Assembly: GCF_022829365.1 (NCBI RefSeq) | Contig: NZ_JAKSYJ010000114.1 | Span: forward strand, 186,001 to 250,000 | Direction: 5' to 3' | Source: Methylobacterium sp. J-077 | GTDB taxonomy: Bacteria > Pseudomonadota > Alphaproteobacteria > Rhizobiales > Beijerinckiaceae | DNA length: 64,000 nucleotides | Part shown: positions 25,574-33,940 of the stretch, one piece after another | Layout: the number at the start of each line of letters is the position of its first letter | How positions within the stretch are numbered: position 1 is the stretch's first letter | Translations under genes and position numbers: made by a program | The notes under the pieces: model-generated | What the model was told of the DNA's origin: nothing | Database searches by the model: none | What the model saw: the letters and a program-made list of their open reading frames with translations, nothing else

Positions 25574-26750
25574 ATGGCGATCAAATCCTCCCCTGCTGGC
25601 CCTGGCGGTCGGCGCCTTCGGCATCGGCGTTACGGAATTCACCCCGATGGGCATGCTGCCGCTCATCGCCGGGGATCTCGGCGTCTCGATCCCCGCCGCC
25701 GGCCTCGTGATCAGCGCCTACGCGCTGGGGGTGCTGGTCGGCGCGCCGCTGATGACCCTGGCCTCGGCGCGCATACCGCGCCGCCGGCTGCTGGTCGGGC
25801 TGATGGCGATCTTCACCCTCGGCAACCTTTTGGCTGCCGTCTCGGACAGCTACGCCATGCTTGTCATGGCCCGCCTCGTCACGGCGCTGAACCACGGGGC
25901 GTTCTTCGGGATCGGCTCGGTGGTGGCCGCCGGGATCGTGCCGCCGGAGCGCCGGGCCGCCGCGGTGGCGTCGATGTTCTCCGGGCTCGCGATCGCGACG
26001 ATCGGCGGCGTGCCGCTCGCCGCCTGGATCGGCGAGGTTCTGGGCTGGCGCACGGCGTTCTGGGGCATCGCAGGCGTCGGCGCGGTCGCCATGGTGGCGC
26101 TGCGCCTCGCGTTGCCCGAGTTGAAGGTCGAGGCCCGGGACGACCTGCGGGCGGAGTTGCGCGCGCTCGTCCGCGGCCCGGTGCTCGCCGCGCTGGCGCT
26201 CACCATGGTGGGTTTCAGCGCGATGTTCACGCTGTTCACCTACATCGTGCCGATCCTGCGGATCGAGACCGGCGCGACGAGCCTGTTCGTCACAGCGATG
26301 CTAGTGCTTTTCGGGATCGGCCTCACGGCCGGGAATTGGCTGGGCGGTCGCCTCGCCGACCGCTCGGTTGACGGCACCATCCTCGGATCCCTGGCGGCCC
26401 AGATCGTCATCCTCGCGCTGTTCGCCTGGGGCATGCACGGGGAAGCGTCGGCGGCGCTGCTGATTGCCCTCTGGGGCATCGCGAGCTTCGCCATCGTGCC
26501 CCCGCTCCAGATGCGCGTCATGGATGAGGCCAGCGGGGCGCCGAACCTGGCCTCGGCGATGAATATCGGCGCGTTCAACCTCGGCAACGCCATCGGGGCG
26601 GCGGTCGGCGGCGGCGTGATCGATGCCGGGCTCGGCTACGACACCGTGCCGCTCGCGGGCGCCGCCCTGGCGGCGTTGGGGCTCGCTTTCCTGCTGTGGC
26701 TGCGCCGGGACGGACGGGTGCGGGCCGCCGCAGCGGCGAGCTGCGGATAA
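25574..26750 (+). CDS. DHA1/AraJ-type MFS transporter with an apparent frameshift near the start
   Basis: The body (from about 25590) is a 12-TM MFS transporter of the AraJ/PbuE-like DHA1 group: VGAFGIGVTEFTPMGMLPLI, GAPLMTLASARIPRRRLL, RLVTALNHGAFFGIG, and FTYIVPIL. The frame has no ATG, GTG or TTG before this body. The only good start, ATG 25574 (MAIKSS), is in another frame; removing one base in the TCCCC run at about 25588-25592 would join it to LLALAVGAFG, the usual family N-terminus. So the gene either carries a +1 frameshift or starts at a CTG. It is divergent from a LysR gene. It may be inactive. Confidence 0.75.
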
Positions 26751-27190
26751 TGCCGCCCGCTCAAGGACTTGGAACCATCTGCGAAGGTCCCGGATTCAAA
26801 AGGTCCGGGACCCAGCCCTTTCAAGGTGTTTGGATTGGGCCGCGTTCGGGACGTTTCGCCGACGGGTTCACACGTCTCCACTTGACGGCAACGCTTTGAA
26901 AACGTGGCGCTTTCCCCGCCCCCCTTGCGGGGAGTAGTCAGGGGTGGGGGTGGTGCAGGATTGAGCCGAACGGTGCCTTCTGAACCACCCCCACCTCCAG
27001 CTCCTCCCCGCAATGGGGAGGAGCGCGCGTCGCGTCTCGCTTGAATAGCTGCGCCAAACACCTTGAAAGGGCTGGGTCTTCGACCTTTTGCGGGTCCAGG
27101 GCAAAGCCCTGGGTCGAGCGAAGCCCGATGCATCGGGTCTCCGCCCCGATACCCCGCCAAAGGGCTGAGCCCTCTGGAAACCCGGTTCCG
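26751..27190. other. Gene-free stretch dominated by nested inverted repeats
   Basis: No gene is supported. The interval contains a long inverted repeat at 26797-27090 with a second nested palindrome (CCCCTTGCGGGGAG/GGGG family) inside it, then GC-rich sequence ending at the DUF1640-like gene. Confidence 0.6.
26797..27090. repeat. Long inverted repeat with a nested palindrome (MITE-like)
   Basis: The outer arms are 26797-26833 and 27054-27090: 37 bases, with a perfect inner block of 25 (ending GTGTTTGG on the left, beginning CCAAACAC on the right) and about three mismatches outside it. About 220 bases lie between the arms, and these contain a second imperfect palindrome with CCCCTTGCGGGGAG facing CTCCCCGCAATGGGG. 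There is no ORF. The form fits a miniature inverted-repeat element or a complex REP unit; target-site duplications were not recognised. Confidence 0.6.
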
Positions 27191-27442
27191 TCAGTGCGTG
27201 GCGCGCGACAGGGCGACAATGGCGCCGACGATGACGATCGTCTGGAAGCCGATCGAGCCGATCACCCACTTCATGATGTCGAACTTGGCCTCGGCCAGAT
27301 CGGTCTTGGTGACTAGGTTCGCGAGATCGGCATCGCGACTCTCGCGGATCGCACTGGTGATCGCCTCGGCCTGATCCTCGGACAGACCGGATGCCTTGAG
27401 CCGACGGACCAGGGCATAGGTGTCGAGTGAGAGCGCCGTCAT
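27191..27442 (-). CDS. Short DUF1640-like protein with coiled coil and C-terminal TM
   Basis: An 83-residue protein: a helical domain LDTYALVRRLKASGLSEDQAEAIT, a coiled-coil segment VTKTDLAEAKFDIMKWV and a C-terminal hydrophobic helix IGFQTIVIVGAIVALS. The order matches DUF1640/CCDC90-like bacterial proteins, which have the same RLKAAG-x-S-E-x-QAEA start, but this copy has a shortened coiled coil. Function unknown. Confidence 0.7.
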   Translation of the reverse strand: MTALSLDTYALVRRLKASGLSEDQAEAITSAIRESRDADLANLVTKTDLAEAKFDIMKWVIGSIGFQTIVIVGAIVALSRATH

Positions 27443-27876
27443 GGGCCACGCCGCCCTCTTCGCGAGCCGGTTCCGGCCGCTGTGATGCCTGGATCGATCC
27501 GGATACCGATGCCCATCGCTCGCTGATTCCGGCAGAAGCTCGCGCGTCAGGGAAAGCTGGCGATTTTGCCGAATGGGCGCAAGCGGGTCCTTGCAGCGTG
27601 CGTCTCCTCACCGCCGCAGCGGCTGGATGCCTCGGGGTCGCGGCAAGCCCGAAGCCGTTCGGAACAGGAATGATTCGTCGCTGGTGGCCCGGCCCGGATC
27701 GCCTTTCCCGCAGGCCCGGTGGCGCCGCCATCCACCGAAGAGTCCCGTGCCCTGTTGCAGACAGGATCTTGCGGTAACAAAGGCGCAAGCTTAACGAGCC
27801 TATTGGGTTGGGGAGTGGCGCCCGATGTCGGCTATGAAAAGGCCGCCGGGCGCAGGCTAGGACGACGAGGTTCCCC
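27443..27876. other. Gene-free stretch
   Basis: No gene, repeat or RNA is supported. Short open frames on both strands lack coding character. The last 60 bases before 27877 probably hold the L,D-transpeptidase promoter, but no clear box stands out. Confidence 0.5.
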
Positions 27877-29382
27877 ATGACGGCGCGTCTCGCGACTGCG
27901 CGACTGCTGGCGGCCGCTTCCCTGCTGGCCCTCGCGCTGGCCGGCTGCCAGGACGGTTCCGGGATCAACGGCCCGACCGCGCGCAGCATCGCGCCGATCG
28001 CCCCGCAGACCCTGGCCCTGATGCAGACCAAGGGCATGCAGCAATCCGACCCGATCCTGATCCGCACCTACAAGAAGGAAGCGGAGATGGAGGTCTGGAA
28101 GCGCGGCGGCGACGGCCGCTACGCGCTGCTGAAGACCTACCCGATCTGCCGCTGGTCCGGCCAGCTCGGGCCGAAGGTCCGCGAGGGCGACCGCCAGGCG
28201 CCGGAGGGGTTCTACACGATCACCCCGGGCCTGATGAACCCGAATTCCGCGTACTACCTGTCGTTCGATACCGGCTTCCCGAATGCCGTCGACCGGGCCA
28301 ACGGGCGGACCGGCAGGTACCTGATGGTGCACGGCACCTGCTCGTCGGCGGGCTGCTTCGCCATGACCGACGCGACCATCGCGGAGATCTACGCGGTCGC
28401 CCGCGAGGCGTTCATCGGCGGCCAGCGCAGCTTCCAGTTCCAGTCCTACCCGTTCCGGATGACGGCCCAGAACATGGCCAAGTTCCGCAACGACCCGAAC
28501 ATGCCGTTCTGGGAGAACCTCAAGGAGGGCTCGGATTACTTCGAGGCCCTGCGCGAGGAACCGAAGGTCGGTCAGTGCGGCACCAAATACGTGTTCGGCG
28601 GCTCGGACGCGGCGGCCGGCGCGTGCAAGCCGAAGGTCGACCCGCAGGTGGCCGAGAAGCGCGAGCACGACGCCCGCGAGGTGGCCGAGCTGGTCGCCAA
28701 GGGCACGCCGGCCGTGCGCGTGGTCTACCAGGATGGCGGCCAGAACCCGGTGTTCCGCCCGCCGGCCAACACCAGCGCCTTCGCGAGCCTCGGCGGCACC
28801 GAGACGGTGCTGCCCTACGACGCCAAGGAGTTCGGCCGGCACAATCTCGGCGACGTCAGCCGGCCCGAGACCCTGGCGGCCGGTCCGCAGGAGATCGAGA
28901 TCGGCCCGAAGGGTCAGCCGACGATGATGGCCGGCGCCGAGCCGGCGCTCCCCGCCAAGACGGCCGCCAAGGGAGCCTCCACGCCCGGCCGGGGGCAGAA
29001 GCCGGCCGCCACGACGCTGATGGCCAACCGGGCCGAGCCGGAACTCCGGGTCGAGACCACCGCGTCGGTTTCGGAGAAGCCGGCCCGGATCGCGGTCGCC
29101 GATGCCGACGGCGATCCGAGCAGCTACCAGAAGCTGCTGGGCTCGCTGTTCGACAAGGAGAAGCCGGCGGCCCCCGCCACCCCGGCGGTCGACGCGACCG
29201 TGGTGCCCGAGCCGGTCAAGCTCGCGCGCGCGGCCGAGAAAATCGCCCCCAAGACGGCGGCCAAGCCGCACGCGGTGAAGACCGCCAAGGTGGAGGCCAG
29301 GGCAGAGGCCAAGCCCGAGATCAAGGCCGATTCGAAGCTGGCCCTGCGCAAGGGCGAGCCGGAGGCCAAGGCCAAGCCGTAG
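27877..29382 (+). CDS. YafK-type L,D-transpeptidase lipoprotein
   Basis: A 501-residue predicted lipoprotein: the signal peptide ends in the lipobox LAGC with the acylated cysteine at 24. Residues about 60-260 form the L,D-transpeptidase domain of the YafK/DpaA group, with PICRWSGQLGPK, QAPEGFYTI and the active-site HGTCSSAGCFAM (His152, Cys160). Such enzymes form or cut murein cross-links or Lpp anchors. The C-terminal 200 residues are alanine/lysine/proline-rich and probably disordered, which makes this longer than E. coli YafK. The gene is convergent with a Pmp3-like gene. Confidence 0.88.
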   Translation: MTARLATARLLAAASLLALALAGCQDGSGINGPTARSIAPIAPQTLALMQTKGMQQSDPILIRTYKKEAEMEVWKRGGDGRYALLKTYPICRWSGQLGPKVREGDRQAPEGFYTITPGLMNPNSAYYLSFDTGFPNAVDRANGRTGRYLMVHGTCSSAGCFAMTDATIAEIYAVAREAFIGGQRSFQFQSYPFRMTAQNMAKFRNDPNMPFWENLKEGSDYFEALREEPKVGQCGTKYVFGGSDAAAGACKPKVDPQVAEKREHDAREVAELVAKGTPAVRVVYQDGGQNPVFRPPANTSAFASLGGTETVLPYDAKEFGRHNLGDVSRPETLAAGPQEIEIGPKGQPTMMAGAEPALPAKTAAKGASTPGRGQKPAATTLMANRAEPELRVETTASVSEKPARIAVADADGDPSSYQKLLGSLFDKEKPAAPATPAVDATVVPEPVKLARAAEKIAPKTAAKPHAVKTAKVEARAEAKPEIKADSKLALRKGEPEAKAKP

Positions 29383-29385
29383 CGG

Positions 29386-29559
29386 TCAGACCAGCGGCCG
29401 GTCGCGGTTCATCAGCCACAGGGCGTGGACCGTGCCGGGCAGCCAGCCGAGCACCCAGAGCAGGATGTTCAGCAGGAACTGCACGCCGAACCCGGTGGTG
29501 ACGAGCACCGCCACCGGCGGGATGAAGATCGCGAGCAGGATGCGGACGAGGGTCGACAC
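29386..29559 (-). CDS. YqaE/Pmp3-family membrane protein
   Basis: A 57-residue protein with two membrane helices, LVRILLAIFIPPVAVLV and VQFLLNILLWVLGWLPG, followed by HALWLMN, the signature of the Pmp3/YqaE family. Members affect membrane potential under salt or cold stress. The GTG at 29557-29559 gives the normal family length; the longer upstream frame runs through a dispersed repeat. Confidence 0.88.
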   Translation of the reverse strand: MSTLVRILLAIFIPPVAVLVTTGFGVQFLLNILLWVLGWLPGTVHALWLMNRDRPLV

Positions 29560-29587
29560 GGGCACTCCGGGGCTCAAGGCCGAGATC

Positions 29588-29632
29588 ATCGTCCCGAAAG
29601 GTGGCCGACGGCTTTCGGACAAGGACAATGCG
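29588..29632 (+). repeat. 45-bp dispersed repeat, copy 2
   Basis: This is the partner of the copy at 14021-14065, about 80 percent identical, with the same inverted core CCGAAAG/CTTTCGG and ATGCG end. It lies just upstream of the Pmp3-like gene. Confidence 0.6.
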
Positions 29633-29816
29633 CGTGAACGAGCGCGCGCATCGTGCCGGTACCGATATCCGGCGCGATGCGCCAGAGCGGCCGCCGCAGA
29701 AATGGATCCCGGTTCGGCACAAGCGCGTGCGTTGCATCAACGCCCGCGAGCGGTTCCCGATCGCAGGGCGACCGGGAACCGCTCGAGCCGCGATGGGATC
29801 GGACCTTCGGAACGTC

Positions 29817-30746
29817 CTATCGCGGCATCGCCGAGGCGCCGAGCACGCGGCCTTCGCCCGCACGGACGCGCCTGATCCGGTTTCGGATCGGCCGCGTCAA
29901 GGAGCCCAGGATCATCGTGACGGCACTGAAGCGCAGGCGATCGAACGCCCCGATACACCGGTTCACGACCGGGCTCCGTTCCGTCCGCCGGTAGGCGTGC
30001 AGCGCGCCGATGCGCGACGCGCGCGCAAAGCCGAGGGCACGGATCCCACGCACAACCTGATGGTGATGCTGATACAGGAACCACTCGTTCCCGCTGGCCG
30101 GTTTGCGCGCATCGATATCGAACACCAGTAATCCGTCGGGTTTGAGTGCGCGACGGAGCTGCGTGATCGTCTGCTGGATATCGGGGACATGGGCCATCGT
30201 GTTGAAGCCCGTGATGAGGTCGTAGCGACCGTCTGCCAAGGCGTCCGTGTTCAAGTCGATAAACTCGGCCGGCACGTCGGCCCGTGCGAGCCGCCACCGC
30301 GCGAATTCCAGCAGCGGCGTCGAGACATCGGCCAAGGCGATGTCCCAGCCATAGCGATGAAACAGGAGGCTGGCCGTGCCGACGCCGGAGCCGAAATCCA
30401 GGTGCCGTCCGGGCGGCAGGGCCGTCAGAGCATCGGCCACCTGCACCGGAAGGGCAGGGTAGGGGCCATCCCGGTTCTCGGCCTGGCGCGCATGATACGC
30501 GATGTTTCCGAAGACCCAGTTCGAGACACTGCAGTAGAATGCGCGCAGTCCTTCGGGGGTCGAACGATCGGCTTCGGCCCACTTTGTTTTGGAAATCTCG
30601 GCCGTGTTGCTGACAATATTTTTGACGTCATCAATGCTCATATTCGAGTATTCGGACAGCAAATGGACGACGGCCTGAGTCGGCGGCATATTCCTGCCGT
30701 CGACCAGGATTTCAGTCCAGATTTCGTTCGCGGACGACGCCATCAT
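29817..30746 (-). CDS. Class I SAM-dependent methyltransferase
   Basis: A 309-residue protein. A helical N-terminal region (about 1-105) precedes the Rossmann methyltransferase core with motif I LDFGSGVGTASLLF (about 117-130), ALADVSTPLLEFA (motif II region), DLITGFNTMAHV (motif IV) and LKPDGLLVFDIDA. The C-terminal part is arginine-rich. The substrate is unknown. The N-terminus has lower GC and more Asn, Ile and Lys than its neighbours, and the region upstream is AT-rich, which suggests acquisition by transfer. Several small methyltransferase families fit; none is singled out. Confidence 0.8.
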   Translation of the reverse strand: MMASSANEIWTEILVDGRNMPPTQAVVHLLSEYSNMSIDDVKNIVSNTAEISKTKWAEADRSTPEGLRAFYCSVSNWVFGNIAYHARQAENRDGPYPALPVQVADALTALPPGRHLDFGSGVGTASLLFHRYGWDIALADVSTPLLEFARWRLARADVPAEFIDLNTDALADGRYDLITGFNTMAHVPDIQQTITQLRRALKPDGLLVFDIDARKPASGNEWFLYQHHHQVVRGIRALGFARASRIGALHAYRRTERSPVVNRCIGAFDRLRFSAVTMILGSLTRPIRNRIRRVRAGEGRVLGASAMPR

Positions 30747-31483
30747 GTTCGATACCCCTCATCAATGTCATGGGATTTGAATGACTGACGCATTGCTGTG
30801 ATTATTTATCGATCATACCGGTACGCCGGTTTAATATTGAATTTAAGTACCTATTAAGTAGTATTTGTGGAACTTAATAAGATTTTATCCCTTGAATATA
30901 GAAATAGAGCGCATATTTTCTGGTCTTTTCGTCCTCATAGGACTGCAATCGGATTGTTGCCGGTCAGTATCGCGATCGTGTCCCGCGCATTGGCGCGGCA
31001 GGCCCCGGTCGGCGGCCGAGGCTCACGAGGCGCGCCGCGTCGGTCGCGGGACGAGGACGTCCGGCGCGGGCGGTCGGTCGCCCGGCGAGGCGTGTGTGCG
31101 GATGCCGTCGAGCTGAGCCCGCCAGGGTCCGATCACGTTGCCGGCTTGCTCGAGGGGATCGAACATCTCAGCGTCGAGGCGCGCCGTGACCGCTCCCACG
31201 GGCTCCCTGGCGCGGGCCCGGCGATCACCTCCTGCGCGGTCTTCGGGCGGGAGAGACGAATCGCTCGCGCCGCGTCTCGAAGGTTCGCGGGCGAAGTTCG
31301 GGACGCGATTCCCGAAGTCGCACCCGTCGGAGCGATCGGACGGGCGAAGGCGCCGGACCGAGCGCCGGACGTGGCCTCGAGTTCGGGCAATCGGCCGCAT
31401 CGGGCCGACGAACCCGGATTCCCGCCCCCGTCGAGCCCGGGCGTGCCTGCGGCACCCCGGACTCGACGGGCGGTCTCAGACCG
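30747..31483. other. Gene-free stretch with an AT-rich patch (30770-30960)
   Basis: The first 200 bases are strikingly AT-rich against the surrounding high GC and contain runs such as TTTAATATTGAATTTAAG. From about 30965 on, the DNA is GC-rich again with open frames on both strands, none resembling a protein family. No gene is supported; this may be the decayed edge of a transferred segment. Confidence 0.55.
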
Positions 31484-33070
31484 TCAGTTCTTCACCGGCG
31501 GCGTGGTCGCGCTGGGGACATTCGCGGCCTGCTTCTCCGGGTTCTTCACCTGGCTGTAGGCGACGTTGGCAAAGGTGCCGATCACGGCGGGCCAGCTCGG
31601 GGCGGCGTATTGCGGGTCGTCGCGGCCGACCTTGCAGAAGGCGGTGGTCAGCGCGTTGACCACGTCGTCGTCGGAGGCGCCGGTATCGGCCGCCTTGATC
31701 TGCGGCACCACCCGGGTCAGCGTCGGCACGAAATCCTGCTGCTTCAGGCCGGTGAGCGTCGCCGCGACGCCGACCTTGTCGAAGGCCGCCTTGAGCTTGT
31801 CCTGCTCGATCTCGGCGCAGGGGGCGGTGCCGGCCAGCATGGTCTTGGTGGCGGCGCGGGCTTCGGAGGCCTTGCTGCCGGTCACCGGGGGCGCCTTGTT
31901 GCCCCAGGAATTGCGGATGTAGTCGGTGACGTTCTTGACCTCGACATCGGTCATCTGCTGGCCGATCGCCACCATCGGGGCCAGCCCGCTCTGGGCGGCC
32001 AGACCGCCGTAGATCACCCGCAGCACCGTCTCGGGTCCCTCCGACATCACCGAGGTGTTGCCGGCGAGCGCCGGCACCGCGCCCTCGATGCCCTTGCCGT
32101 CGGGCTGGTGGCAGGAGGAGCAGTAGGTCAGGTAGGTCGAGGCCCCCGGCGCGTCCGCGGTGTCGAAGGAGGCGAGGTCCTTGGGCTTGTAGGTCTGCTT
32201 GGCCGGGACCGTGCGCAGGTAGGCGACCATCGCCTTCAGGTCGTCCTCCTTCACCTTGGAGAGGGATTCCATGATGGTCTGGCGCATCGGGCCGGCGGCG
32301 ACGCCGGGGCGGTCGCCCGGGGCGGTGCCGGTCTTGAGGTAGGTCACCACCTGCTCGTCGGTCCAGGCGCCGATGCCCTGGTGGCCGTCTGGGGTGATGT
32401 TGGGGGCGTACCAGCCGTCGATGACGCCGCCGCCGAAGCGGCCCGCGAAGCTCGAATTGCCGACGAGCTTGTTCTCGTTGTGGCACATGGCGCAGTGGCC
32501 CAGCCCCTCGACCAGGTAGGCGCCGCGGTTGACCTCGGCGCTGGCGTTCGGATCGGGCTTGAAGCGCTCGTCCGAGAAGAAGGCGGTCCGCCACGTCACC
32601 AGCGCGGTGCGGACGTTGAACGGGAACGGGATCTGGCTCTCCTGGCGCTTCTCGTTCACCGCCGGGACCGATTGCAGGTAGGCCCAGATCGCCTTGGTGT
32701 CGTCGTCCGTGACCTTGGTGAACCAGCCGAACGGGAAGGCCGGGTAGAGATAGCCGACGTTCTTGCTGTAGCCGTGCCGGAACGCCTTGTCGAAATCCTC
32801 GTAGCTCCAGTTGCCGAGCCCGGTCGCCTTGTCGGGGGTGAGGTTGGGGGTCATGATCACCCCGAACGGCATGTTGAGCGCGTAGTTGCCGGCAAGGAAC
32901 TTGCCGCCCGGGGCGGTGTGGCAGGCGGCGCAATCGCCCATGGTCACGAGGTACTTGCCCCGCTCCACCGGGTCGGACCCGTCCTGCGCCAGGGCGGGGC
33001 CCGCGAGCAGCAGGGCCGCCACCATCGGGGCCGCATTGCGGCCGGGGAAGCGGGCAATCCTGCGCTGCAT
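31484..33070 (-). CDS. Triheme cytochrome c, alcohol/gluconate-dehydrogenase cytochrome subunit-like
   Basis: A 528-residue secreted protein with a signal peptide ending ALAQ (about residue 29) and three haem sites: CAACH 47-51, CAMCH 193-197 and CSSCH 317-321. The order, spacing and the MTPNLTPDKATGLGNW and PNITPDGHQGIGAWTDEQ blocks match the cytochrome subunit of membrane alcohol or gluconate 2-dehydrogenases, which pass electrons to ubiquinone. About 130 extra residues follow the third domain and resemble nothing I know. No dehydrogenase subunit is adjacent, so the partner is uncertain; its neighbours are photosynthesis genes. Confidence 0.88.
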   Translation of the reverse strand: MQRRIARFPGRNAAPMVAALLLAGPALAQDGSDPVERGKYLVTMGDCAACHTAPGGKFLAGNYALNMPFGVIMTPNLTPDKATGLGNWSYEDFDKAFRHGYSKNVGYLYPAFPFGWFTKVTDDDTKAIWAYLQSVPAVNEKRQESQIPFPFNVRTALVTWRTAFFSDERFKPDPNASAEVNRGAYLVEGLGHCAMCHNENKLVGNSSFAGRFGGGVIDGWYAPNITPDGHQGIGAWTDEQVVTYLKTGTAPGDRPGVAAGPMRQTIMESLSKVKEDDLKAMVAYLRTVPAKQTYKPKDLASFDTADAPGASTYLTYCSSCHQPDGKGIEGAVPALAGNTSVMSEGPETVLRVIYGGLAAQSGLAPMVAIGQQMTDVEVKNVTDYIRNSWGNKAPPVTGSKASEARAATKTMLAGTAPCAEIEQDKLKAAFDKVGVAATLTGLKQQDFVPTLTRVVPQIKAADTGASDDDVVNALTTAFCKVGRDDPQYAAPSWPAVIGTFANVAYSQVKNPEKQAANVPSATTPPVKN

Positions 33071-33092
33071 GGCGACCTCTCCCGTGCCGTCT

Positions 33093-33440
33093 TTATAGGT
33101 TTTCCAGGGTGCTGGCCGAGAACGCGGCGGTTCCCGGCGTTGTTCCGGCCTGCGGCGGGGTGCGGCGATGCGCCGTGGCGGCCGCCCGGAACCGCAGACC
33201 GAGATCGGTGAGGTGGGCCGCGAGCCCCGCGAGCATCCAGCCGGCGACCACCTCCCAGCCGGATCCGACCAGGGCGGCCCGGAGCGCCAGCATCAGGGCC
33301 GCCCCGGAGGCGAGGTTGGCCAGGAGCGGCGGCACGGCCAGGCCCCGGCGCCGCGCCAGCCGGGCGAGCAGCAGCGCCTCGGCGGCGACCAGCGCCAGGA
33401 TCGCGTCGACGATCCGGCCCGAGGCGAACAGGGCCTCCAT
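33093..33440 (-). CDS. Small membrane protein overlapping tspO
   Basis: A 115-residue protein with three to four hydrophobic helices (IVDAILALVAAEALLLARL, PPLLANLASGAALMLALRAALV, VVAGWMLAGLAAHLTDLGL). The start ATG overlaps the tspO stop (ATGA), so it is cotranslated with tspO. No family recognised. Its position at the end of the bchG-bchP-tspO operon suggests a photosynthesis-linked role. Confidence 0.65.
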   Translation of the reverse strand: MEALFASGRIVDAILALVAAEALLLARLARRRGLAVPPLLANLASGAALMLALRAALVGSGWEVVAGWMLAGLAAHLTDLGLRFRAAATAHRRTPPQAGTTPGTAAFSASTLENL

Positions 33441-33940
33441 CAGGCGAGCCCCCGGAACGGCGCGTTGAGACGCACGATCCGCAGGTTCAGGCAGGCGGCG
33501 ACGCTGACCCAGGCGAGGTAGGGCAGGTTCATCAGCCCGGCGGCGAGGGAGACCCGGCCGGTGACCAGCACCAGCACGGCGATCGACAGCCACAGGGCCG
33601 CGACCTCGGCGAGCGCCCAGTCGGGCCGGCGCAACCGGAAGAACAGCACGCTCCAGGCGATGTTGAGCACGCCGTTCACCGCGTAGGCGGCGACCAGCAG
33701 CCCCCGGGCGGTGGGATCGGGATCGCCGTTCCAGGCCATCACGGCAGCGATAGTGGTGAGCAGGAAGATCGTGGTCCAGACCGGCCCGAACGCCCAGTCC
33801 GGCGGCTTCCAGGCCGGGAACCGCAGGTGCCGGTACCAGCCATCCGTCTTGGTCGCGACGGCGCCGGCGACGGCCACCAGGATCGCCGCCAGGGCCGCGA
33901 CCGCGGGCGGCCCCCAGCCCTCGCCCCCCGGAAAACTCAA
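33440..33940 (-). CDS. tspO: TspO/MBR-family protein (tryptophan-rich sensory protein, CrtK)
   Basis: A 166-residue, five-helix outer- or inner-membrane protein. Family marks are WYRHLRFPAWKPPDWAFGPVW and a tryptophan-rich set (WNGDPDP, NIAWSVLFF). In Rhodobacter, TspO binds tetrapyrroles and tunes photosynthesis-gene expression with oxygen. The TTG start at 33938-33940 overlaps the bchP stop, which supports coupled translation; an earlier start would run into bchP. Confidence 0.9.
   Translation of the reverse strand: MSFPGGEGWGPPAVAALAAILVAVAGAVATKTDGWYRHLRFPAWKPPDWAFGPVWTTIFLLTTIAAVMAWNGDPDPTARGLLVAAYAVNGVLNIAWSVLFFRLRRPDWALAEVAALWLSIAVLVLVTGRVSLAAGLMNLPYLAWVSVAACLNLRIVRLNAPFRGLA

Noticed and set aside
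30867..31559. Plus-strand frame of 230 codons starting in the AT-rich patch
   Set aside because: Arginine/alanine-rich with no family resemblance, and it ends antisense to the cytochrome gene.
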